From NCBI GenBank assembly GCA_964638055.1, contig CAZWXF010000129.1:1-6360 (forward strand): a stretch of 6,360 nucleotides of DNA. Reading direction: 5' to 3'. Made by a program: the position numbers and the translations under genes. Origin of the DNA: Prado023 sp964638055. GTDB lineage: Bacteria; Actinomycetota; Actinomycetes; S36-B12; CAIYMF01. The notes beneath the pieces were generated by a model. It was not told where the DNA came from. It did no database searches and saw only the letters and a list, made by a program, of their open reading frames with translations. Shown here in pieces: positions 1 through 6,360 of the stretch (the stretch's first letter is position 1; each line of letters opens with the position of its first letter).

Positions 1-3000
1 GTGTCCAGGGGCAGGTGCTGGAGGACGCCGTGCACCGCTCGGCCCACCTCCGAGCCGTATCGACCCTTCGACCAGGGTGGCAGCGACAGGTCGCGTGGGC
101 CCTTGGCCAGGCCGGGCTCGACCTCGGAGGTGAGCACCACCTCCGGCTCGGTCCCCTCCAGGCCTGACGCGCTCACCGCGGGAACGGACCGGCTCCGCGC
201 CTGCGCGCGTTCCCGCCACGCTGCCCACTCGGCGAAGGCCCGGGGCGGGTTGGCCCGGGGCTCGGCGGGCGGTGCCTCGGTACGCGCCAGGTCCGAAGGA
301 GCCAAGTGCCCCCCGGCGGCCTCTGCTGCTCCGGCATCGGCCATCAGCCGAGCGGACGACCTGGTGCCCCCGAACCTGTGCAACGAGACCACCAGATGAT
401 CGCGCGCCCGGGTGGCCGCGACGTAGAGCAGGCGTAGCCGCTCCTGCTCGTCCATCTGCTCGTCGACCGGGAGCGCGGCGGCGAAGTCGCCGGTCTGGAT
501 CGAGGGGGTGAGCCGGGCCTGGTAGCCGGGCTTGGTCCACAGCAGCTGGACGCCGCGCGGAGTGCGCGGCTGCGCGGTCATGCCCGACATCACGACGATC
601 GGGAACTCCAGGCCCTTGGCCGCATGCACGGTCATGATCCGCACGGCGTCGACGTCCTTCTCGGGCAGCACGGCCTCGGCGATCCGGGTCCCCTCCTGGC
701 CCTGGAAGGCGGCCCAGGCGAGGTAGGCGCGCAGGCCCCCCGGCGACACCTCCGACCACGCCCGCGCCTGGTCGACCACGAACCGCAGCCGGCGCCAGGC
801 GTCCCGGTGCCGGGGTCGAAGCGCGGCGGTCTCGAACGCCCGGCGCTCGGTCAGGATCGCGGTGAGCACCTCGCTGGCCGACAGCCACCGAGCCCGACGA
901 GTGAGGTCGGCGAGGTAGGCCAATCCCTCGGCCACGGGTCCGTCGGCGATAGCGTCATCGGCGCCCTCGGGCAGTGGGGCGAACAGGCGGAACCTGCCGC
1001 CCGCGTGGCGCCAGCGGAAGAGATCGTCGTCGCCGCAGCCGAAGGCCGACGACCGCAGGGCGGTGACCAACGACATCGAGTCGGCGGGATCGGCGATGGC
1101 CCGCGCGGTGGCCAAGAGGGCGCGGACCTCGTCGGCCTGGTACACCAGCGAGCTGGACTCCGCCCGGTAGGGGATGCCGGCCGATTCGAGCGCGTCCTCG
1201 AGGTGGGACAGCGACGTCTTCGCGGGGACCAGCACCGCGATGTCGCCGGCCCGGGCAGCGCGCCACTGCTCGGACCTCGCGTCGTACACATCCCACGGCG
1301 TGTCCAGCGCCTGCCGGATTGCGGTCGCGACGTCGGCGGCCTCGGCCCGGCGCAGCTGGGCGGCGTTGAGCCTGTCGGGGTGCTCCTCGGCGCCCAGGAT
1401 GAGCACCGACGGCCCCCGTCCCCCGGCTGGCCGGTGCGGGGAGAGGCCCTCATAGGCGGGCTGCTGCTCCGGGACGAACCGGATCAACGAGCCGAAGACG
1501 GCGTTCACCCAGTCCAGGACCGCGGGCACGGTCCGGAAGTTCGTGCTCAGCTCGACCGAGGTGCCCAGGACGTCCCGGGTCTGCAGGTACGTGGTGATGT
1601 CCGCCCGGCGGAACCGGTAGATGGACTGCTTGGCGTCGCCGACGACGAACAGCCGACCCGGCGGGACGGCGACGTCGCCCCAGTCCTCGGCGGACGCTGC
1701 GGCCCCGCCCGCGATGCGCACGGCGAGCTCGATCTGGATCGGGTCGGTGTCCTGGAACTCGTCGAGGAGCAGCCGCTGGTACTTGCCGTGCAGCGCGCCC
1801 CGCGCGTCGGCCGAGGCGCGCAGCAGGTTGCGGGTGAGCACCAACAGGTCGTGGAACTCCAGGCGCCCCTCGCCGCGGCGTCGCTCGGCCACGTCCAGCA
1901 CCTGCCGTGCCAGCCAGCGGATCAGTATCCGCAGCGCGGCGTCGACACAGCGGGCGTGCAGCGCACCGGCCAGGTCGACGATGTCGCGCCAGGCCTGGCG
2001 GACCTCGCTCGTGGGGAGCGCCCACGAGCCCTGCCGCCCGACGTTCGCCCTGATCCTGACGCCGGCGACCTCCCTGAGCCAGAGCAGCACGTCATCACGC
2101 CGGTCGAGCTCGTCGAGACCGCGCTGGTCGAGCCTGTCGAGACCGCGCTGGTCGAGCCGGTCGAGACCCGCCGGGTCGAGCCTGTCGAGACCNNNNNNNN
2201 NNNNNNNNNNNNNNNNNNNNNNNNNNNNNNNNNNNNNNNNNNNNNNNNNNNNNNNNNNNNNNNNNNNNNNNNNNNNNNNNNNNNNNNNNNNNGTCGAGAC
2301 CCGCCGGGTCGAGCCTGTCGAGACCAAGAGCGCTCAGGCCTGGGGCCCGGTCGATCGCGGCGACGAGCGCGTTCGAGTCGGCGAGCAGCTTGTCTGCCGG
2401 GTCAGAGCACTCGCTGCGCAGCAGGAGCGCCTCTCGTGCCCGGATCACGAGCGGCCTGATGTCGGGGGTGGTGAGGACCGGCTCGGGTCCGATCAGCACA
2501 TCCCTGTCGATGAGGTCCCAGTCGGAGCCCAGCGCGTGGGTGAGGGAGCGCAGGTTGTCGAGCGTGATGCCCGCGTCGAGGGCCAGCAGCAGCGCCGGTG
2601 CGACCGAGTCGTCGTCGAGGAGGGCGCCACGCAGCTGACGCCACCGGTCCTCGAAGGCCACGGAGGAGGCGACCTCGTCCAGGATCTCCTGGCGCGGCGG
2701 CAGCCCTGCCTCGATCGGGTGCTCGGCGAGGATCCGCTGGGCGAAGGAGTGCAGGGTGCCGATCGCGGCGCCATCGAGGTCGTCGAGCGCCTCGTTGGCA
2801 CGAGTGTGTGGCTCGCTGCCCTCGGCGGCGTCGTGCCGGACATCCTCGAAGACCGCGCGAAGCCGGTCGCGCAGCTCCGCGCCAGCACGCTCGGTGAACG
2901 TCACGGCCGCGATCCGCGCCAACGGGATTCCGTCGCGCAAGACGAGGGTCACCACTCGGTCGATCAGGGCCTTGGTCTTCCCGGATCCGGCACCAGCGTT

Positions 3001-3093
3001 GACGAACAGGGTCCTGCCGGTGTCCTGAGTGATCTGCAGCCGGGCCGGGCCGTCGATCAGGGGCGGCGTAGGCACGGGCGCGCGGGTGCTCAC
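1..3093 (-). CDS. AddA/RecB-like UvrD-family ATP-dependent helicase-nuclease (3' end outside window, internal assembly gap)
   Basis: This is the motor subunit: a superfamily 1A 3'-5' helicase expected to unwind DNA ends with the upstream AddB-like protein. The GTG start at 3091-3093 overlaps the upstream TGA as GTGA. Motifs in order: Walker A AGAGSGKT (residues 33-40), TFTERA (65-70), IGTLHSF (111-117), then the GLDRLDxx repeat from residue 257 into the gap. After the gap come motif II DEFQDTD (1743-1763), GDAKQSIYRF (1611-1640), NFR (1533-1541), VHAAKGLEF (603-629) and the motif VI region YVAATRARDH (396-425). GRAVHGVLQ (18-44) opens a RecB-type nuclease domain that leaves the window, so its catalytic Asp/Lys residues are not seen. 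Codons before the gap have lowest coordinate 1 mod 3 and after it 0 mod 3. The 100 N are a placeholder, and a gap of 15+24n restores one frame. Visible coding is 267 codons before and 730 after the gap. No stop lies in either part. The D..aR..I lead-in to Walker A is AddA/RecB-like rather than AdnB-like. Confidence 0.92.
2097..2325 (-). repeat. In-frame 24-bp tandem repeat inside the helicase gene, encoding GLDRLDxx (interrupted by gap)
   Basis: On the plus strand, units start at 2102, 2126, 2150 and 2174, then at 2283 (mostly in the gap) and 2307. Each unit is a 19-bp core plus a 5-bp linker (GCGCT or CGCCG). Exact cores GGTCGAGCCTGTCGAGACC lie at 2126-2144, 2174-2192 and 2307-2325; variants lie at 2102-2120 (CTCG in place of CCTG) and 2150-2168 (CCGG). 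Read on the minus strand, each unit is eight codons. The peptide order is GLDRLDPA, GLD-gap, GLDRLDPA, GLDRLDQR, GLDRLDQR, GLDELDRR, followed by DDVLLWL. The GGT CTC GAC codons are invariant, while positions 4, 7 and 8 vary. The array lies between the TLHSF motif and motif II, the region expected to form helicase subdomain 1B, so it is probably a surface insertion. Copy number is unknown because of the gap. Confidence 0.93.
2193..2292. other. Assembly gap (100 N) inside the 24-bp repeat array
   Basis: This is a run of exactly 100 N, the usual placeholder for a gap of unknown length. The left flank ends after 19 bases of a unit and the right flank begins with the last 14 bases of a unit. A gap made only of in-phase units would be 15+24n bases, which 100 is not. 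The repeat is the obvious reason assembly failed here. The two flanks encode consecutive parts of one helicase in the correct order and orientation, which supports the scaffold join. Confidence 0.97.
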
Positions 3094-6000
3094 GCGTCCT
3101 CCTCGGCGGGGTGGGTGGCCTTGGGATCGACCAGGGCGACGAGCTGGGCGAGGGCGGGGTCGGATCGCTTGCGCTGGTACCGCGCACGTTCGGCTGCGTG
3201 CCCCACCCCGTCGGGGTTGCAGTACTCGCACTGGACCCAGCCCCAGTCGGCTTCCTCGGGTGCCTTGAGCGGGAAGAGCCCCGCAGCGATCGATTCGACG
3301 AGCACCTCCACACAGGCGGTGAACGTGGCCAGGACGTCCTCGGTGAGCGGCAGCCCGATGCGGCCCTCGTCCTTGTGAACGAACCAGTACGCCGCTGAGA
3401 CCCTCGTGTCAGGCTGGCCGTGGGCACGGCGGGCGGCGGCGGCGTACACGGGCAGCTGGAGCTTGGTGCCGGCGAGCACGGGGTCCTGTTCGCTGATCCC
3501 CTTGAACTTCCGCTTGCTGCCTGTCTTGACGTCGGTCACCAGAAGGGTGCCGTCCGCGGCGACGTCGACCTTGTCCGCGCTGCCCTTGAACCGGACGGTG
3601 CCCCTGGTGACCGGGATCGCGACCGCCTCCACAGGCTTGCCGGGCCCGAACTCGAGCTCGCTGGCGAGGACCCGGGCGCCCAGCCCGGCCCGCCACTCAT
3701 CGTCGACGTCGAGGGCCTTGGCCAGCGTGGCGAGGATGCGCGGGCGGTCTCGCGCCCACAGCCGGTGGTGCCCGGTGAGGCCGCGGGCCTCGAACTCGGC
3801 TGCCAGCTCCTCCGCCAGCTCGAGGAGCCGGGCGCGGTGGCGCGGCGTCCACGGCTGACCGGGCCCGGGAAGGTCGGCAGTCTGGCTGATCAGTCGATCC
3901 AGCGCCTGGTGAACCAGGTTGCCGATCTCGATCGCGGAGATCGCCACCGTGTCCTCGGGCTGCTCCAGCGGGGTGACCCCGAGGAGCCTCTTGACGAAGA
4001 AGGCGTGGGGGCAGGTCGCGTAGGACTCCAGCGCGGTCGGGGACACCGCGAGCTCACCGTCGGCGTAGTCGGGCCGGCCCTCGACACCAGCGAGGTTGCC
4101 GTCGAAGCGGGTGAACGCCGAGGAGCCGCGTGCCTCCAGCAGGGTCGTCGAGGCCGCGACCACGGGGTCCGCGCGAGCCTCGTCGGGCTCGGCGAGCGCC
4201 TGCCGGATGCGCCACTCCTGCTCGGTGGCCAGGATCCCGGTGCGCCGCAGCTCGCCGGCGAAGGACGGAGCGCTCGTCAGCTCGGTGATCTCCAGGTCCT
4301 CCCACTGCGTCGCGGCGAGCCGGTGGTCTCCACTGAGCTCGCGCAGCGTCGGCAGGAGGAAGCGGCTGGGCAGTCGAGCGCTGGAGCGGCGCAGGTCCCC
4401 GCGGGGGAAGCTGACCACCGCACGGCTGGCGGACTGCAGCGCGACGAGGAACTGCCGGTGGATCGCGTGGAGGTCGTCGAGGGGAGCTCCGAGCTCTCCG
4501 TTCGCCGCCGCGCGCACGTCGGCGGACAGCAGGGCGTCCTCGTGCAGTCGCCCCGGCAGGAGATCCTCGGCGACTCCGACGAGGAACAAGGTGTCCAGGT
4601 CGAGCCCGGGCGCAGCACTGAGCGGGCCGACGAAGACGCCCTCACCGAACCGACCGACCCGTGGTGCGGCGGAGGCCAGCGCAAGGTCGAGCACGTCGCG
4701 CAGCGATCCGAAGTCCGGCTGCAGTCCCAGAGCGTCCAGGCTTGTGAGCTCGGAGAGTGCCCTCAGGATGCTCGTCGCGGCGTACTGCTCCTGCACCGGA
4801 AGGGCTCGGTCCAAGGGTCCGACCAGGTCGGTGAGCAGGATCGTGACCTGCTCGGCCATGACCGCCCAGGTCTGGCTGAGTGCCGCATGGTCGAGGCGGC
4901 CGGTGACCTCGGTGACGAACCGGCCCAGAGCCGCGCAGGCGTCGAGCTGCCGGCCCACGCGCTCCAGGCGCCGGTCCTGCTCGTCCTCCCCGCGGTCCTG
5001 CGCGTCGAGGAGGTCGGCCCGCCGGACCCGCAGCAGGTCGGCGTGGGCCGGCAGGCGCTTGGCCCAGTCCGTCCCTCCCACGACGCCGGCCTCGCGGGCG
5101 ATGCTCTCCCAGCGGCTCAGTGGCACTCGCTCGCCGTGGAGGTCGAACGTCGGGGCGTGCGCGAGGGCCCGGAATAGGTCGACGCGGGGGAACTCCCGTT
5201 GCCTGAGCTCCAGCAGCTCGAGCAGCAGGCGACCCAGGGGACGCTCGCGCACCGACCGGATCCCGGGCCCGTTGACCGTGACACCGGCCGCCGCGAGGTG
5301 CTCGTGGAGCAGGCGCGCGTACGGCTCGGCGGCCGGGAACAGGACCGCCACCCGGTGGGCGGGGGAGGACCCCAGCGTGGCGAGCACCCGGCGCACGACG
5401 AGGCGGACCTCGTCGTCGGCGTCGGAAGCGGTGATCACCTCGTGGGCGGTGGGGGGCGTCACCGCGGCGGCGGGGGCGGAGGGGGCCCACCCGGAGGGCA
5501 ACGATTCGAGGACCGGACGATCGGCCCGCAGGACGCCTGTGCGGCCGAGCACCAGGTGGACCGGGCAGGCCTCTGCGAGCGCCATGAGGAACCTCGACGC
5601 GCGGGGAGTCAGCTGCTGCGGGAGGTAGAGCACGACGGTTCCGAGCTCGGCGACCGCCCTGGGGTCGGGCCGGGCGACGGCCATGAGGTCGCCCGGTGAG
5701 TACCAGCCGGCACCGAGGGACGCCCGGACGCGTCGGTGCAGCCGTACCACATCCGCGGCGAGGGGGGACGTTCCTGCCACGGCGGCAAGGGTGGGCCCGG
5801 AGAGCTCGTCGAACTCGCGATGGGCAGCGACGAGGGCCTCCGCCGTCGCGGAATGGCCGGCCACTGGCTCGAAGACCCCCGGCTCGGTCGCAAGCGCGGA
5901 GCGCCACGCCGCGGCGAGCACCGGCCCGGTGGCGGGACGCCGCGGGGCCAGATGACCCGCTGCCAGACGCTCGGCCAGGCGGGGGAGCGTGGTCACGGAC

Positions 6001-6194
6001 AGGCCGGCTATGCCCGGGTGGCCGTCGACGCCGCGGGCGAGCGACCGGCGGGCGACGGTCCCGGCGATGTTGGTGGGCACGACCACCGTCGCAGGAGCCA
6101 AGGGGTCGTCCCGCTTGATCTCGCCCATGAGCTCGCGCAGGGCGGCCAACGCCTCGAACCCGTACGGCACCTGTCGCGTGCTGACCAGCGGCAT
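3090..6194 (-). CDS. AddB/RecC-like PD-(D/E)XK nuclease subunit of a two-subunit DNA end-processing helicase-nuclease
   Basis: This gene encodes 1034 residues and is probably the partner subunit of the downstream helicase in resection of double-strand DNA ends in the cytoplasm. Residues about 1-60 (with VVVPTN near 37-42) match the start of an AddB-type helicase-like fold, but there is no GKT/GKS Walker A, so it should not be an active ATPase motor. A second helicase-like half follows from about residue 280 (HRVAVLFP), with a degenerate motif at LFLVGVAEDLLPG near 530-545. The C-terminal third is a RecB-type nuclease: GNLVH (H762), GSAD (D874), VTDVK (D888, K890) and QLPVY (Q913, Y917). Cysteines C728, C989 and C992 resemble the AddB iron-sulfur ligands, but the fourth position is Gly998, followed by His999. 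I chose the ATG at 6192-6194 because an AGGAGG lies 9 nt upstream; an in-frame ATG at 6243-6245 lacks this support. It overlaps the next gene by 4 nt. AdnA is less likely because that family keeps a Walker A. Family assignment is firm; the exact ortholog name is inferred. Confidence 0.93.
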   Translation of the reverse strand: MPLVSTRQVPYGFEALAALRELMGEIKRDDPLAPATVVVPTNIAGTVARRSLARGVDGHPGIAGLSVTTLPRLAERLAAGHLAPRRPATGPVLAAAWRSALATEPGVFEPVAGHSATAEALVAAHREFDELSGPTLAAVAGTSPLAADVVRLHRRVRASLGAGWYSPGDLMAVARPDPRAVAELGTVVLYLPQQLTPRASRFLMALAEACPVHLVLGRTGVLRADRPVLESLPSGWAPSAPAAAVTPPTAHEVITASDADDEVRLVVRRVLATLGSSPAHRVAVLFPAAEPYARLLHEHLAAAGVTVNGPGIRSVRERPLGRLLLELLELRQREFPRVDLFRALAHAPTFDLHGERVPLSRWESIAREAGVVGGTDWAKRLPAHADLLRVRRADLLDAQDRGEDEQDRRLERVGRQLDACAALGRFVTEVTGRLDHAALSQTWAVMAEQVTILLTDLVGPLDRALPVQEQYAATSILRALSELTSLDALGLQPDFGSLRDVLDLALASAAPRVGRFGEGVFVGPLSAAPGLDLDTLFLVGVAEDLLPGRLHEDALLSADVRAAANGELGAPLDDLHAIHRQFLVALQSASRAVVSFPRGDLRRSSARLPSRFLLPTLRELSGDHRLAATQWEDLEITELTSAPSFAGELRRTGILATEQEWRIRQALAEPDEARADPVVAASTTLLEARGSSAFTRFDGNLAGVEGRPDYADGELAVSPTALESYATCPHAFFVKRLLGVTPLEQPEDTVAISAIEIGNLVHQALDRLISQTADLPGPGQPWTPRHRARLLELAEELAAEFEARGLTGHHRLWARDRPRILATLAKALDVDDEWRAGLGARVLASELEFGPGKPVEAVAIPVTRGTVRFKGSADKVDVAADGTLLVTDVKTGSKRKFKGISEQDPVLAGTKLQLPVYAAAARRAHGQPDTRVSAAYWFVHKDEGRIGLPLTEDVLATFTACVEVLVESIAAGLFPLKAPEEADWGWVQCEYCNPDGVGHAAERARYQRKRSDPALAQLVALVDPKATHPAEEDA
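3098..3104 (-). promoter_or_regulatory. Ribosome binding site of the AddA-like gene, within the end of the AddB-like gene
   Basis: On the minus strand the last sense codons of the upstream gene (GAG GAG GAC GCG, for Glu-Glu-Asp-Ala) contain GAGGAGG, 4 nt before the GTG start at 3093. Together with the GTGA stop/start overlap, this suggests translational coupling and near-equal production of the two subunits. The site also supports the GTG start over in-frame codons further upstream. Confidence 0.8.
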
Positions 6195-6203
6195 CAGCAA
6201 CCC

Positions 6204-6210
6204 CCTCCTC
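6204..6210 (-). promoter_or_regulatory. Ribosome binding site of the AddB-like gene
   Basis: On the minus strand GAGGAGG is followed 9 nt later by the ATG at 6192-6194. The match and spacing are good and decide the start in favour of MPLVSTRQ over the ATG 17 codons upstream at 6243-6245. Confidence 0.8.
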
Positions 6211-6268
6211 GTGCTCGGAGATCCTCGCACCCAGCCTCCATGCAACGTGTGGCCGCGCCGGCCCCGTC

Positions 6269-6360
6269 GGTCGAGCCTGTCGAGACCACGCCCGTCGAGC
6301 CCCGCCGGTCGAGCCTGTCGAGACCACGCCCGTCGAGCCCCGCCGGTCGAGCCTGTCGAG
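6269..6360. repeat. 38-bp tandem repeat array upstream of the operon (runs off the right edge)
   Basis: The exact 19-bp core GGTCGAGCCTGTCGAGACC starts at 6269 and 6307, and again at 6345, where it is cut after 16 bases by the window end. Between cores sits a second 19-bp segment, ACGCCCGTCGAGCCCCGCC, at 6288-6306 and 6326-6344, identical in both copies, which gives a perfect 38-bp period. The core is in the same strand orientation as the intragenic array. It contains two TCGA tetramers with a 5-base spacer, which could pair as a short weak hairpin. The array begins 74 nt upstream of the AddB-like start. From memory, closely similar cores are abundant between genes in several actinomycete genomes. 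I see no coding function here. Confidence 0.9.

Noticed and set aside
1450..2025. Minus-strand 191-residue open frame overlapping the helicase
   Set aside because: It is out of frame with motif II and GDAKQSIYRF, which are encoded by the same bases in the frame whose lowest codon coordinate is 0 mod 3. Its Arg/Ala/Pro-rich product is typical of a shadow frame.
2097..2325. CRISPR array
   Set aside because: The units are directly abutting with a 24-bp period and 5-bp linkers. There are no unique spacers of normal size and no cas genes.
624..2459. Long plus-strand open frames, also at 1621-3378, 3420-5177 and 4096-5628
   Set aside because: They lie antisense to two proteins with full sets of family motifs, have repetitive low-complexity composition, match no family I recognise, and some read through the N gap. 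They are a product of high GC and few stop codons.
2095..3093. Truncated or pseudogene helicase ending at the TGA at 2095-2097
   Set aside because: The stop is reached only if the gap is exactly 100 bases. Repeat phase on both flanks predicts a multiple of three and an open frame through to the left edge.
1..6194. Naming the pair adnA/adnB
   Set aside because: The upstream protein has no Walker A, and the helicase has an AddA/RecB-type N-terminus rather than the AdnB-type Q motif, so the AddAB-like description fits better.
6192..6245. Upstream ATG at 6243-6245 as the start of the AddB-like gene
   Set aside because: The strong AGGAGG lies 9 nt before the ATG at 6192-6194. The extra 17 residues would be encoded across that site and do not resemble the family N-terminus.
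6210..6262. Possible promoter elements TTGCAT and GAGGAT upstream of the AddB-like gene
   Set aside because: The spacing between them is 13 nt, not about 17, and the -10 match is poor, so it cannot be told from chance.

Overview
The window is very GC-rich DNA (roughly 70% by eye), with strong G/C bias at third codon positions, GTG and ATG starts and AGGAGG-type ribosome binding sites. This suggests a high-GC actinomycete. The protein style and the 19-bp core repeat GGTCGAGCCTGTCGAGACC recall Nocardioides-like and other Propionibacteriales or Micrococcales genomes, but that placement is from memory and is not proven here.

Two large genes fill almost everything, both on the minus strand and read from right to left. 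The first (6194 to 3090) encodes a 1034-residue AddB/RecC-like protein. It has a degenerate helicase fold without a Walker A motif and a C-terminal RecB-type PD-(D/E)XK nuclease. The second starts at 3093, overlaps the first by 4 nt (GTGA), and runs off the left edge. It encodes an AddA/RecB-like UvrD superfamily helicase with all motor motifs, and its own RecB-type nuclease domain begins in the last 20 codons before the edge. Together they should form a two-subunit helicase-nuclease that processes double-strand DNA ends for recombination. The layout is AddAB-like. The mycobacterial AdnAB pair, in which both subunits keep a Walker A motif, fits less well.

The second gene is interrupted by a 100-N assembly gap (2193-2292) lying inside a tandem array of 24-bp units (2097-2325). 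Read literally, the 100 N put the two halves in different frames and create a false stop at 2095-2097. The unit is exactly 8 codons, and on both sides of the gap it is read in the same phase as the peptide GLDRLDxx. If the gap holds only in-phase units, its length is 15+24n and the helicase frame is continuous. The annotation therefore treats the gene as one intact CDS carrying an in-frame repeat of unknown copy number in its 1B region, between the TLHSF motif and motif II.

The right end (6269-6360 and beyond) holds a second array built on the same 19-bp core. It has a 38-bp period, is non-coding, and lies just upstream of the operon. The left edge cuts the second gene and the right edge cuts this upstream array. 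I see no RNA gene, transposase, CRISPR or terminator.
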